64,000 nt of DNA from Paenibacillus massiliensis subsp. panacisoli DSM 21345 (GCF_000426545.1 NZ_AUFO01000009.1:186001-250000), one strand, 5' to 3'. Shown: positions 6,364 through 14,566, numbered from the stretch's first letter. Made by a program: numbers and translations. Notes: generated by a model not told the origin, from the letters alone.

Positions 6364-7794
6364 GTGGTAGAAAATATCTTGTCGATTCACAATCATCAGG
6401 TTGTCCGCACAGATACAGAGAATGGAGAGCACGTTGCAGTCAAAGGCGGTATTTCGGCAGATCACTTCGAGGTGATTCACCTATTCACACGTGGCTGGAT
6501 TCCCTTCGGGTATTTGCGTGATGGCAGCGGAATCTGGTGGTACAACGGGCGCAGCAACAAAGCCTCTCGCATTAGCAAGACACAAGACCAAGGTACCTTC
6601 ACGGTTCTGGACGATGATTACGGTCTGGATGACCAGAACGTGTTTTTGGAGGACAAGCCCATCCCCGGAGCGGACCCCGCCAGCTTCGAGCTATTGCCTC
6701 ACTCTCCCTACTTTGCACGAGACAAGCATAGACTGTATGTCAAAGGAAGCAATCACTTCTTCACCATGAACGAGGTGGATGCCTCCACCGCTATTGCCTA
6801 TCAACAATACGTGACCGATCGGGATCATCTCTTCCATTACTTCAATTCGCTTACCTACGCCAACGAAAGCAAAGATGAAATAAAGGATTGGCTGTTGGAC
6901 AATTACCCGCATGTTCGTGGCTGGTGGCATGCCGATTATGAGTATAATGAAGCCGGGCTGCAGCCTCTGCAATGGAATTGGCATACGACGGGAAGAGCTA
7001 TCTTCTATGTCGTGGATTCAAGCGACTGGCGCGGCGACATAACGCGGACGACGCGCAATTTGGTGCGTGCAGCGGACCCTGCATCCTTCGAGCCTCTCAA
7101 CGAACAATTCGCGCGAGATCAGCAGCATGTCTATTTCCGCTGGCGTATCATCGAAGGAGCCGATCCCATCTCCTTTGTTCCGCTGGACGATATGTGCGGA
7201 CGGGATAAGAACCATGTGTACTATAACGGTTATCTGGTGGCAGATGCGGATTCCCCTAGCTTTGTATCCTACCCAACCGCGAGTCACCACGGCCTATCCA
7301 AGGACACGCATCATGTGTACCATGCCGACTTCGTGCGGACAAGCTTGCCCTTCGGGCATCCTGATCAGGTGCTGGTTCCTATGAAAGGTGCAGATCCCGC
7401 CAGCTTTGAATTGTTGTCTCCTACAGGAAGCTGGGCGCAAGACGTGAATAACGTCTATTTATGGGGTACACTCGCCAAAGCCATAGATAGGGCCAGCTTT
7501 CAGTTTCTGTTCAACGATGAGCCACAAAGCTGGGCAAAGGACCAGACCCATCTCTATAATGCTAACGGCAAACGTACCGTCAAGGGAGTGGACGGCAATA
7601 GCTTTGTGATGCTGAATCGGTTCTGGGGAAAGGATATGCAAACTGTCTTCAGCTTTGTAACAGGCAGCGTGCAAAAGTCTGCTGACGCCTCCACCTTTCA
7701 AGTCCACGACGACATGGGCGGAGCAGAGGACCAGACCCATTACTATGCAATCAAGAATGGAGATATCAAAAAGACGAAGAAAACGGGGCTATAA
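6364..7794 (+). CDS. DKNYY-repeat protein
   Basis: GTG 6364 with GGAG upstream. The 476-residue protein is built from repeated units of 35-50 residues of the form GADPxSFExL-x(4-8)-(A/K)D-x(2)-HVY. Examples are GADPASFELLPHSPYFARDK, ADPASFEPLNEQFARDQQHV and GADPISFVPLDDMCGRDKNH. The (A/R)DKxxVYY core is the DKNYY repeat, found in exported or surface proteins of many bacteria and of unknown function. There is no signal peptide or membrane segment, so this copy is probably cytoplasmic. Base composition returns to the GC-richer core type here, so I place the island boundary just before it. A strong terminator follows. Confidence 0.8.
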   Translation: MVENILSIHNHQVVRTDTENGEHVAVKGGISADHFEVIHLFTRGWIPFGYLRDGSGIWWYNGRSNKASRISKTQDQGTFTVLDDDYGLDDQNVFLEDKPIPGADPASFELLPHSPYFARDKHRLYVKGSNHFFTMNEVDASTAIAYQQYVTDRDHLFHYFNSLTYANESKDEIKDWLLDNYPHVRGWWHADYEYNEAGLQPLQWNWHTTGRAIFYVVDSSDWRGDITRTTRNLVRAADPASFEPLNEQFARDQQHVYFRWRIIEGADPISFVPLDDMCGRDKNHVYYNGYLVADADSPSFVSYPTASHHGLSKDTHHVYHADFVRTSLPFGHPDQVLVPMKGADPASFELLSPTGSWAQDVNNVYLWGTLAKAIDRASFQFLFNDEPQSWAKDQTHLYNANGKRTVKGVDGNSFVMLNRFWGKDMQTVFSFVTGSVQKSADASTFQVHDDMGGAEDQTHYYAIKNGDIKKTKKTGL

Positions 7795-7820
7795 CGCCGA
7801 ACAGCCTGCTTATCATAATT

Positions 7821-7858
7821 GGAGGTCACTCGTTCGCCTGAGTGGCCTCCTTTCTTTT
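7821..7858 (+). terminator. Terminator of the DKNYY-repeat gene
   Basis: An 11-bp perfect stem (GGAGGTCACTC at 7821-7831, GAGTGGCCTCC at 7840-7850) followed by TTTCTTTT. Confidence 0.85.
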
Positions 7859-8035
7859 GTATGCTTCGCTCAAGCTCCCTATCATCTGTATAATTTGCTA
7901 GGGTTCCCTATCCTCGAACGTAGGAAAAGCTCCTGCTCAACTCCTTTGCCAGTCCTCCATCTTCTGCAATACAAATTACAATCTATAATCTGGCAATAAC
8001 ACCTAAAATATGACAATAGGAGGTGGATGAGAAGC

Positions 8036-8251
8036 ATGGCTAATCTAAACTATCTACAGCAACGAATTGAGCTGGCCCGAGCAGAGCTACATAAGATTGC
8101 TGAGGAACGGGATAATCTGCTCCATCCCGAGGTCCTTGAGCACTCCGAGCAACTGGACTTATGGCTGAACCAATACAATCAGGAACTCCGGTTACATGGC
8201 ACACGCAAAAAGCCGATTGTCCATACAATCGGCTTGAGCGAGTCAATCTAA
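8036..8251 (+). CDS. Spo0E-like aspartyl-phosphate phosphatase
   Basis: A 71-residue helical protein: YLQQRIELARAELHKIAEER forms helix 1 and SEQLDLWLNQYNQ forms helix 2. The second carries the (S)xxLDxxIxxY signature of Spo0E-family phosphatases, which dephosphorylate Spo0A~P and so delay sporulation. ATG 8036 lies about 12 bases after AGGAGG; an ATG at 8027 is also possible but very close to it. The last 14 codons overlap a perfect hairpin that serves as terminator for the convergent chemoreceptor gene (8210-8235), so the C-terminal tail is partly dictated by that RNA structure. A second family member is at 45349-45516. Confidence 0.7.
   Translation: MANLNYLQQRIELARAELHKIAEERDNLLHPEVLEHSEQLDLWLNQYNQELRLHGTRKKPIVHTIGLSESI
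8210..8235 (-). terminator. Chemoreceptor terminator embedded in the Spo0E-like gene
   Basis: On the minus strand AAGCCGATTGT-ATGG-ACAATCGGCTT is an 11-bp perfect stem with a four-base loop, followed by TTTGCG. It lies 36 bases after the chemoreceptor stop codon and inside the 3' end of the convergent Spo0E-like ORF. Confidence 0.75.
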
Positions 8252-8270
8252 CTTTTTATATTATACTGCT

Positions 8271-10325
8271 CTAGACGCGGAAGCGGCCTACCATCCCTTG
8301 AAGCTCTTCTGCCATGCTGCTCAGGTCTGTAGCTGCAGAGGACACTTCCTCCATAGACGCAAGCTGCTCTTCCGCGGCTGCGGATATCGACTGTGTATTC
8401 GCAGAAGACTCCGAGGACAGATTCAGAATCTCGCGTATGGACTGAACCACCTCGGATGTACTCTTCTCCATCTCCTGAGCAGCCTCACGAATCACCTCGG
8501 CACTCGTGGACGCCGCTATGATATCCGCCTGAATGAGATTGAAAGACTCCCCGGAGTTCTGCACTGCACTTACTCCCTCAGTCATACGCTCCTGCGTATC
8601 ACGCATAGCACGCTGGGCCTTGTCCATATCGGATTGAATAGCCGCAATTCGTCTGCCAATTCGGGCAGCCGATCCAGCCGAGTCCTCCGCCAGCTTGCGC
8701 ACCTCATTCGCGACGACCGCAAAGCCTTTGCCGTGCTCACCTGCCCGCGATGCCTCAATCGAAGCGTTCAAGGACAGCAGGTTCGTCTGCTTGGCAATGC
8801 CTGAGATATCCTCTACGATGCCCCCGATCTCGGCAGACCGTAGCGTAAGTGATTCGATGACCTGCCCCAGATCATTCACGGTATGCTGCATCCCATGCAT
8901 CAGCTCCACGGCTTGCAATACAGAACCACTACCCTCTTGGGCGGATGCAGACGTGCTACGCAGTCGGTCAGACATATCTCTGATCTGCCCGGTGACGCTA
9001 CCTACATTGCTGGATACCTCATTCATTCGATCCGAGCTGTTACCCATGCGCTCAATCTGACGCTCGCTTCCTTCAGCCAGCTCTTGAATGGCCACCGTTA
9101 CATGCTCGATCGACTGTGTCGTCTGCTCAGCCCCTGCGGCTAACTCTTCTGCGGCAGCATTGACGCGATTCGTCGTCTCACCTACTCCTTGAATCATGGT
9201 GCGCAGATTCTCCACCATCTGCTGGAAGTAACGTGCCAGCATACCGATTTCATCAGCAGGCCCCGTCTCGATCTTCCCACCCAGGTCACCCTGGCTAATC
9301 CGCTCGGCAGAGACTTGTAGTCTACGAATCGGCACCAGAATCGCACGCACGATAATTGTAATCATCGCAACAACCACGACCAGTGACACCAAGATTACAA
9401 TCAGTGTCGTATTACGTATTCCTGCAACCGTGTCATCAATCTCTGAGCTGGACATGGTACCTGCAATTTTCCAGCCTGTCGTCTCGTTCGTTACATAATC
9501 AAGGCTCATGTTTTGTCCTTCATTCGAATAGGCATAATACCCGCCTGGTGCATCATACATTTTCAACAAATAGTCAGCATCTACCGTTTCCCCAGATTCA
9601 ATGGTAGGATGGACCACCACCTTTTGGGTACCATCCAGGATAAGAATATACCCTTGCTTGCCGACTTTAATCAAGGCCTGCTCCTGGACACGCTCCAGAT
9701 TCAAGGACATACCCAGAACACCTGAACCGTCAGGAAGTGTCTTCGCCATGACAACGACCGGGATTCCCGATGAATTAATATTCACTGGAGCAATTACAGT
9801 CTTCCCTGGTTGCTCCATAGCCAGCTTGTACCACTCTCGAGTACGTGGATCAAATCCATTCTCATCTTCCTTGGGTACTCCGCGAATCATCAGACCCTCA
9901 GGAGTCCCTATAAAAGTATCTATCACATCAGGATGTAGCTGCACATATTCTACCAGCCGTGGTTCAATCAGTGGGCTATGGTTGCCATCAATCATGGAGC
10001 CATCGAACTGCTCCGACAGGTAGCCGACATTATGCCACTTAGACGAGACACTGGATTCAATCATCATGTTAGCAGTGGAGACCGCCTCTGCCGCATCCTC
10101 TCTAATCTGGTTAGCCACTGTGTCACGTGATGTAGAGTAGGTCATCCATCCGATAAATACACTTGGAATTAACAGGACCAATAGAAAGGCCACATACAGT
10201 CGGAGACGCAGCGTCAGTACAAATTTGCGCTTACGGACCTCGGGGGTGCGACCCTGCATCTCTGCTGCTTGGTTGTTTACCACCCTTGTCTCTTGATCAG
10301 ATTTGAACTTCAATCCTCGTCTCAT
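8271..10325 (-). CDS. Methyl-accepting chemotaxis protein (dCache, HAMP, MCP signal)
   Basis: A 684-residue transmembrane chemoreceptor. A basic cytoplasmic N-terminus leads to TM1 (about 41-63, [18 protein letters not shown]). The extracellular double-Cache sensor follows, containing [20 protein letters not shown] and [19 protein letters not shown]2 is near 305-330 ([16 protein letters not shown]), then HAMP ([19 protein letters not shown]), then a long coiled-coil signalling domain whose conserved tip reads [20 protein letters not shown]. The receptor signals through CheW/CheA to the flagellar motor. Ligand unknown; the WYKLA..PG pattern is common in dCache domains binding amino acids or carboxylates. 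ATG 10325 has GGGAGAGG upstream. It stands alone behind a sigma-D-like promoter. Confidence 0.93.
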   Translation of the reverse strand: MRRGLKFKSDQETRVVNNQAAEMQGRTPEVRKRKFVLTLRLRLYVAFLLVLLIPSVFIGWMTYSTSRDTVANQIREDAAEAVSTANMMIESSVSSKWHNVGYLSEQFDGSMIDGNHSPLIEPRLVEYVQLHPDVIDTFIGTPEGLMIRGVPKEDENGFDPRTREWYKLAMEQPGKTVIAPVNINSSGIPVVVMAKTLPDGSGVLGMSLNLERVQEQALIKVGKQGYILILDGTQKVVVHPTIESGETVDADYLLKMYDAPGGYYAYSNEGQNMSLDYVTNETTGWKIAGTMSSSEIDDTVAGIRNTTLIVILVSLVVVVAMITIIVRAILVPIRRLQVSAERISQGDLGGKIETGPADEIGMLARYFQQMVENLRTMIQGVGETTNRVNAAAEELAAGAEQTTQSIEHVTVAIQELAEGSERQIERMGNSSDRMNEVSSNVGSVTGQIRDMSDRLRSTSASAQEGSGSVLQAVELMHGMQHTVNDLGQVIESLTLRSAEIGGIVEDISGIAKQTNLLSLNASIEASRAGEHGKGFAVVANEVRKLAEDSAGSAARIGRRIAAIQSDMDKAQRAMRDTQERMTEGVSAVQNSGESFNLIQADIIAASTSAEVIREAAQEMEKSTSEVVQSIREILNLSSESSANTQSISAAAEEQLASMEEVSSAATDLSSMAEELQGMVGRFRV

Positions 10326-10369
10326 TCTACCTCTCCCTTTTAGCCTCTTTATATGACTAGCAGTGTTAA

Positions 10370-10397
10370 TTATCGGCAGTAGAGAACCTGATGTTTA
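10370..10397 (-). promoter_or_regulatory. Sigma-D (flagellar/chemotaxis) promoter of the chemoreceptor
   Basis: On the minus strand TAAA (10397-10394), 16 bases, then GCCGATAA (10377-10370), against the Bacillus sigma-D consensus TAAA-N14-16-GCCGATAT. It lies about 45 bases before the chemoreceptor ATG and implies co-expression with motility genes located elsewhere. Confidence 0.75.
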
Positions 10398-10515
10398 ATT
10401 AAATAAATTTAAAAATTGCTTCTTTATTTTAGTAATTATTGGCACATAAATATGAGTAACTTAATTATATTGTTACAAGAATTACTGTCATCCTGATCAG
10501 CATGTGACGACATGA

Positions 10516-10545
10516 CAAAAAGCGGCCGAGACAGTTCGGCCGCTT
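10516..10545 (-). terminator. Terminator downstream of the DoxX gene
   Basis: On the minus strand AAGCGGCCGA-(6 bases)-TCGGCCGCTT followed by TTTGTC. The 10-bp perfect stem lies about 120 bases after the DoxX stop codon. Confidence 0.75.
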
Positions 10546-10664
10546 CATAGTACTTGATTTTCAGATAGGATTATGCTAGGTTCCAACTATTCACTACGTA
10601 TCGGAATGCCCACGGGATTCGTTGTCACATCCGACGTGGAGACTACCAGATTTCTCAGGCTCGT

Positions 10665-11072
10665 TTACGCACTGATCGCTGGGGCTGATTTTTTGCGGAA
10701 CAGAACGGCATCCAGTCCATATTGGCCACTACCTACGAGCGCCTGCTGAAGAGAAGCGAACAATACGATCAGATCAAATTCCAGAGACATATAAGGCTGT
10801 CCCATCTTCGCTGTCAGCAGGACACCTAACATGATCACGGTCAAGGCCGCACCGGCAAAGCGAGTACCCAGGCCGAGAATCAGGGCAATACCACCCAGCA
10901 GTTCTATTGCTGCAACGACAGGGGCCAGTGGCCCCGGAATGCCTATGCTGGCGAAAAAACCGGCTGTCCCTTCCAGTCCCTGAAATTTCTGCATACCATG
11001 CACCAGGAAGATTACACCTGTCATCAACCTCACCAATAACAATCCAATATGAAGCGTCTTTTGATTCATCAT
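10665..11072 (-). CDS. DoxX family membrane protein
   Basis: A 135-residue protein with four hydrophobic helices, opening LLLVRLMTGVIFLVHGMQKF and continuing VVAAIELLGGIALILGLGTR and LTVIMLGVLLTAKM. The R-x(6)-HGxxK and ELxGGxxLxLGxxTR motifs are those of the DoxX/YphA/SURF4-like family, small membrane proteins linked in other bacteria to redox or stress functions. Two adjacent ATG codons (11072, 11069) follow AGGAGGAAAT. Its promoter carries the same CACTAC-N5-GTAGTG dyad as the promoter of the neighbouring blaI-like gene, so the BlaI-type repressor probably controls it. The molecular function is not established. Confidence 0.88.
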   Translation of the reverse strand: MMNQKTLHIGLLLVRLMTGVIFLVHGMQKFQGLEGTAGFFASIGIPGPLAPVVAAIELLGGIALILGLGTRFAGAALTVIMLGVLLTAKMGQPYMSLEFDLIVLFASLQQALVGSGQYGLDAVLFRKKSAPAISA

Positions 11073-11091
11073 ATTTCCTCCTTTTTTTATT

Positions 11092-11110
11092 ACACTACAA
11101 TGTGTAGTGT
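11092..11110. promoter_or_regulatory. BlaI-type operator before the DoxX gene
   Basis: ACACTAC-AATGT-GTAGTGT, a perfect 7-bp inverted repeat with a 5-base spacer, immediately before the DoxX ribosome-binding site. The half-site and spacer length are the same as at 12430-12446 before the blaI-like gene, and the TACA/TGTA core agrees with known BlaI/MecI operators. Confidence 0.75.
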
Positions 11111-11139
11111 TGTTTGTAAAAATAAACGTTGCTGTGATG

Positions 11140-12006
11140 CTAGATCACAGCGAACGCGAATAGCAAAGTTAATACCGATAATACTTGTACCGATATCATC
11201 ACGGGCTTGCGTGGCATTCGTGGCGGCAGATCCTGATCAGGATGAAGAATCCGCAGGATTCTGTAATTAATAGAAGTGCCCGCAAAGAAGGAATGTACTG
11301 CTCCTGTGACCGGCGTGACTTCTGCCGAAGGCTTCTTCAGTAGCTTCAGTAGTGCACTGCCCAGTCCAGCAGGGCTCCCTGTGCGATGGATCGCTTCATT
11401 GTCTGCAAGAATCTCACGTGCTGTCTTATAGTGCTCAAGAATGTGACGCAGGACGGGAATATAGAACAATAGCACAGCGCTGAGCTGAAGCGTCCAGGTC
11501 TTCAGCGGATCATAATGTCGCATATGATGGGCCTCATGATAGATGACAGCGGCCTGTTCCTCCTCGTCCAGCATGGACAGCAGCTCTGTTGACACTATAA
11601 TCCGGGGCTGCAGCAATCCCAATGTAAAGGCCGCAGGACGATCGTACTCAATGACCTGAATTCGCCCTAATCCCGCAGTGGTATAGGTCGCATTCAGTTG
11701 CTTCGTCCATACGCTATGCTCCAGGCTATCCAGATGTCGAAGAGCGGCTCGTTCAGCAGCAATCTGACGGATGGTCATGATCAAGGACACTATAAACGTC
11801 AGCAGGACCAGCAGATTCAAGCCATCTACAAGATAACCAATATGCAGGGATTCCAACAACTGTCTGCAGATTTGAAATACATTAAAGTTCAAATCCCAGT
11901 TCAATAACGTATGGCCAGCATACATGAACATTTGCACCAGCATCAGGCCGGACAAGCCCGCTCCGGCAGCAAAAAGCAATCGGGAACGGCTTTTCCACAT
12001 GGTCAC
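11140..12006 (-). CDS. BlaR1/MecR1-like M56 membrane metallopeptidase, sensor domain absent
   Basis: 288 residues with membrane helices near 11-30, 60-80 and 170-190 and a C-terminal helix. The zinc-protease motif is HEAHH (157-161) with E158, within VIYHEAHHMRHYDPLKTWT, as in the M56 family. BlaR1 and MecR1 use this domain to inactivate the BlaI/MecI repressor after a penicillin-binding extracellular domain senses beta-lactam. Here the protein ends soon after the last helix and no penicillin-binding domain is present, so the signal is something else. GTG 12006 overlaps the stop of the repressor gene by four bases (GTGA). The pair therefore forms a translationally coupled sensor-protease/repressor unit, with the DoxX gene downstream as likely target. 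Confidence 0.88.
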   Translation of the reverse strand: MTMWKSRSRLLFAAGAGLSGLMLVQMFMYAGHTLLNWDLNFNVFQICRQLLESLHIGYLVDGLNLLVLLTFIVSLIMTIRQIAAERAALRHLDSLEHSVWTKQLNATYTTAGLGRIQVIEYDRPAAFTLGLLQPRIIVSTELLSMLDEEEQAAVIYHEAHHMRHYDPLKTWTLQLSAVLLFYIPVLRHILEHYKTAREILADNEAIHRTGSPAGLGSALLKLLKKPSAEVTPVTGAVHSFFAGTSINYRILRILHPDQDLPPRMPRKPVMISVQVLSVLTLLFAFAVI

Positions 12007-12416
12007 CTATCCTTTTTCCATTGTTTGATTTTTTGTTCAAGCCTCTCAATCAACTCAGGGTCGGCCTCCTCCAGCGCATCAATCATGTGATTGACAGCCA
12101 GCGGTCCGAATTGCTCCAGAAGATCATGACTTAGCTCCTTGGACTGGGCCTCCATGAATTCCTCTCGCGTCAGAACAGGCTCATAGAGCGAGGTCCGCCC
12201 ACGTAGCTGCTTGCTCAGAATTCCTTTGGTCACCAGGCGATTCATGACCGTCATAACCGTATTGAAGCTGATGTCCTTATCATGCTCAAGTGCCGTCTGA
12301 ACTTCCTTGATGCTCTGTCTTGGCTGATTCCACAGCTGATCCATGATCTTGGATTCCAATGGTCCAAAAAAACGATTCAAGCCTGTCTCTCCGCCCTTGA
12401 AGTTGAGTCTCTTCAT
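12003..12416 (-). CDS. BlaI/MecI/CopY family repressor
   Basis: A 137-residue winged-helix repressor. LESKIMDQLWNQPRQSIKEV and NTVMTVMNRLVTKGILSKQL cover the recognition helix, and the C-terminal part is a dimerisation helix bundle (LLEQFGPLAVNHMIDALEEA). The Thr-Val-Met-Thr recognition helix and downstream LRGRTSLYEP follow the family pattern. Start chosen at ATG 12416 (GAGGTG 6 bases upstream); ATG 12419 is also possible. It lies directly before the M56 protease gene. Its own promoter contains the operator dyad, indicating autoregulation. The inducing signal is unknown because the partner protease lacks a beta-lactam sensor. Confidence 0.9.
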   Translation of the reverse strand: MKRLNFKGGETGLNRFFGPLESKIMDQLWNQPRQSIKEVQTALEHDKDISFNTVMTVMNRLVTKGILSKQLRGRTSLYEPVLTREEFMEAQSKELSHDLLEQFGPLAVNHMIDALEEADPELIERLEQKIKQWKKDR

Positions 12417-12429
12417 CATGCACACCTCA

Positions 12430-12465
12430 CACTACTCATTGTAGTGATTATTAATCGAAAGTCAA
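12430..12465 (-). promoter_or_regulatory. blaI-like promoter with overlapping operator
   Basis: On the minus strand TTGACT (12465-12460), 16 bases, TACAAT (12443-12438). The -10 box lies inside the dyad CACTAC-N5-GTAGTG (12430-12446), so a bound repressor would cover the promoter core. Confidence 0.7.
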
Positions 12466-12554
12466 ATTCCTGATTTCGTCAATTTATGATATATATAGAT
12501 TGAACTGAGGATGTTAAGAGCTCGGGTCAATCTAAATTAGTTATTCCCAGCTAG

Positions 12555-13364
12555 TTAGTCCGCCAGACGGTAGCCTGCTCCTCTAATCGTAGCAATATAT
12601 TTCGGAGCCGAGGCACTGTCTCCCAGCTTCTTGCGCAGACTCTTCACATGGACATCTACCACATTACTTCCGCCCGCAAAATCCGTATCCCAGATCTCCT
12701 TCATCATCTGTTCTCTGGAAATGACGCGACCCTGCGCCTCAATGAGCATAAGCAATAGGTCATATTCCGTCTTGGTCAGGCTGATGCTCTGCTCGCTTAG
12801 CTGGACAGTCATCCTGTCTTGATCAATCCAGATGTCCTTGAACACGGTTCTGCGGCTGGTTGCTTGCTGCCCAGCGGTAGCTGGCAGGCGACTGATTAGC
12901 TCCTCTACCCGACTGATCGTCACATTCGCCGAGGCTGGCCAAGCGAGCAGCTCTTCCTCGGGCAGTAGTGACCCAGCCTCCTCCAGCACCGTTGGAGTAA
13001 CCAGCAACATACGCTGTAGCCCTTCCAGCTCAGGACGAGTCTGGTCGTACCAGCTCTTCAGCTCGCCAATGCCATGCAGTGAGGTGCAGTCGAGTACCAG
13101 CAGATCCGTCGTCAGCTGTCCCTGGACTTGCGGCTCCCAGCGGTGGAATACCATCACATCATAGCAGGAGGCCGAGAGCATGCTGATCCAGGTCTGGACA
13201 TGGGCAGGCACCGGGCTTATCAAAGTAATCCGACTCGTCACAGGGCAATACAACGGCTCATAGAGATTCACATCATTGACTTGATTTCCGGAATTCGCTT
13301 GGTGCACGTTATTCACTTGATTCATGGAAATTTCTGATGTTACCTGATTCGCTTGCTCTGGCAT
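12555..13364 (-). CDS. OmpR-type winged-helix regulator with degenerate receiver-like N-terminus
   Basis: 269 residues. The C-terminal 100 form a clear OmpR/PhoB DNA-binding domain (LTKTEYDLLLMLIEAQGRVI and VVDVHVKSLRKKLG, ending IRGAGYRLAD). The middle (about 45-160) has receiver-like spacing: RITLISP, then LTTDLLVLDCTSLHGIGE, then GLQRMLLVTPTVLEEA. It lacks the acidic cluster and the normal phospho-acceptor context (LVLDCTS rather than D(L/V)xLP), so phosphorylation is doubtful. The first 40 residues are a Gln/Asn-rich tail (NQVNNVHQANSGNQVNDVN). The gene overlaps the upstream perR-like gene by 25 bases and has no histidine kinase neighbour, so it is an orphan probably co-expressed with that gene. 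Confidence 0.82.
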   Translation of the reverse strand: MPEQANQVTSEISMNQVNNVHQANSGNQVNDVNLYEPLYCPVTSRITLISPVPAHVQTWISMLSASCYDVMVFHRWEPQVQGQLTTDLLVLDCTSLHGIGELKSWYDQTRPELEGLQRMLLVTPTVLEEAGSLLPEEELLAWPASANVTISRVEELISRLPATAGQQATSRRTVFKDIWIDQDRMTVQLSEQSISLTKTEYDLLLMLIEAQGRVISREQMMKEIWDTDFAGGSNVVDVHVKSLRKKLGDSASAPKYIATIRGAGYRLAD

Positions 13365-13735
13365 TCAGGGCACACTCCTCCGAATACGACATGGGCGTGA
13401 GCTACATCGTAGCCTGTCTCGACAGCAACCTGCTTCATCCATGCATCGGGCACTCTGCTCATGACCTCATCCACACGACCACATACCTGGCAAATGACAT
13501 GCTGATGATCATCCATCAATCCGTCATAGCGACTTGCTGTATCCCCAAGCTTCAGCTCCCGAATGAGCTCCTTGTCACTCAGATAACGAAGTGAATTGTA
13601 GACGGTACCGTAAGCCAGATTATATCCCCGTTCATTCAAGCGCTCCATCACATCCGCGGCTGTTGGGTGATCGTGTGATTCACGTACAACATCATATACA
13701 GCCTGTCTTTGAATGGTGAGATTCAAGGATTTCAT
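13340..13735 (-). CDS. perR: Fur-family repressor, PerR-like
   Basis: 131 residues: winged-helix domain, then C-terminal metal/dimer domain. By hand alignment to Bacillus subtilis PerR (offset 14), H23, D71, H77 and H79 match H37, D85, H91 and H93 of the regulatory Fe/Mn site, and C82-x2-C85 plus CPEC near the end form the structural zinc site. N47 (TVYNSLR) matches Asn61, the residue that favours PerR over Fur boxes. The residue aligned with D104 appears to be Glu90, with Asp one position earlier. Expected role: peroxide-sensing repressor of oxidative-stress genes. The downstream winged-helix gene overlaps it. Function could be other than PerR given the altered ligand. Confidence 0.78.
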   Translation of the reverse strand: MKSLNLTIQRQAVYDVVRESHDHPTAADVMERLNERGYNLAYGTVYNSLRYLSDKELIRELKLGDTASRYDGLMDDHQHVICQVCGRVDEVMSRVPDAWMKQVAVETGYDVAHAHVVFGGVCPECQSKRIR

Positions 13736-13801
13736 AAAGAATCACTCCTTCTATATCAACGATTTGTATTTTATCTTAATTTGTAATGAGTATAAATAAC
13801 A

Positions 13802-13826
13802 ATTTAGACCTAGTATAAATCTAAAT
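13802..13826. promoter_or_regulatory. Inverted repeat upstream of perR-like gene
   Basis: ATTTAGA (13802-13808) and TCTAAAT (13820-13826) form a perfect 7-bp dyad about 70 bases before perR in AT-rich sequence. It is a possible operator, but its 11-base spacing differs from the usual PerR box (TTATAAT-N-ATTATAA). Confidence 0.4.
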
Positions 13827-13944
13827 CCATGGATCGTCAAGATAATGAGCATTGGTACATCTTACACAGGCTAGTTCTGCCCAGATAAAATGTGAATATG
13901 AAGCTGCTGGACTCCCCCGTTCAACACGGAAGCTATAAAAAAAA

Positions 13945-13966
13945 GATGAAGCCAGCAGGCATCATC
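13945..13966 (-). terminator. Terminator downstream of the Rrf2 gene
   Basis: On the minus strand GATGATGCC-TGCT-GGCTTCATC, one internal mismatch, followed by eight T residues. Confidence 0.7.
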
Positions 13967-14131
13967 TCGGTTCCATTTTATTTAGATATTCTTTACCTTA
14001 CCCCTATTCACAGCACAAATATTCACAGCACAAATCACTGACTTCATCTGACACCATTGGGCCTGTCCACCCTCAGATCTACACATGCCAGCAAATCTCT
14101 TCAGATGTACAAGGGATCCGCTCAAGTTCTG

Positions 14132-14566
14132 CTAATTCTCACAATAGACAGCGAGTGAGGCCAGTGTATGCTGCTCCCATGACTTCAACATCTGCTGCTC
14201 CGATTCCTGTATGATATTCGTAAGCGCAGATGTCACACCTGCACAATAGGTATTGGGCGACGGTGGTATCATCCCTGGACATATAGGCTCATAGATCTCC
14301 ACAGCCCGATATACATCAGCCAGTGTAATCTCCTTGCAGGACCGGGTAAGACAATACCCTCCTACTCGCCCTTCCTTCGCCGTAATGAGTCCGGCCTGTA
14401 CCAGCCGTGCAAGCACTCTGCGGACTAATGTCACCTCACTACCGATACAAGCAGCTATATCTCCACTAGCGCACATTTGCCCATCACGCTCCAGGAACAA
14501 TAGCGCCTGCACAGCTACACCAAGCCATTTAGGCGTGGCTTGACGCATTCTTTTCTCTTTGCTCAC
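14132..14566 (-). CDS. Rrf2 family transcriptional regulator
   Basis: About 144 residues. The N-terminal winged helix (KWLGVAVQALLFLERDG; ASGDIAACIGSEVTLVRRVL; LVQAGLITAKEGRVGGYCLT) has the Rrf2 hallmarks, including the GRxGGYxL wing. Cysteines occur at scattered positions (CASGD, AACIG, YCLT, CKE, CPG, YCAG, YCEN), but the C-x5-C-x7-C cluster of IscR/NsrR is not evident. Iron-sulfur sensing is therefore uncertain; proteins of the YwnA type lack clusters. GTG 14566 is preferred (GAGGTG upstream); a start at 14590 would add eight residues. It is divergent from nrdDG, so it might respond to redox or NO state and act on that promoter. Confidence 0.82.
   Translation of the reverse strand: MSKEKRMRQATPKWLGVAVQALLFLERDGQMCASGDIAACIGSEVTLVRRVLARLVQAGLITAKEGRVGGYCLTRSCKEITLADVYRAVEIYEPICPGMIPPSPNTYCAGVTSALTNIIQESEQQMLKSWEQHTLASLAVYCEN

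Larger units (their letters stand above)
10326..10664. other. Intergenic region with chemoreceptor promoter and DoxX terminator
   Basis: About 340 bases without a gene. It holds the sigma-D-like promoter (10370-10397), an AT-rich stretch and the terminator at 10516-10545. Nothing recognisable was found in 10550-10664. Confidence 0.5.
13736..14131. other. Intergenic region, perR promoter side
   Basis: About 400 bases holding the AT-rich perR promoter area, an inverted repeat (13802-13826) and a terminator for the minus-strand Rrf2 gene (13945-13966). No gene was found in 13970-14131. Confidence 0.5.
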
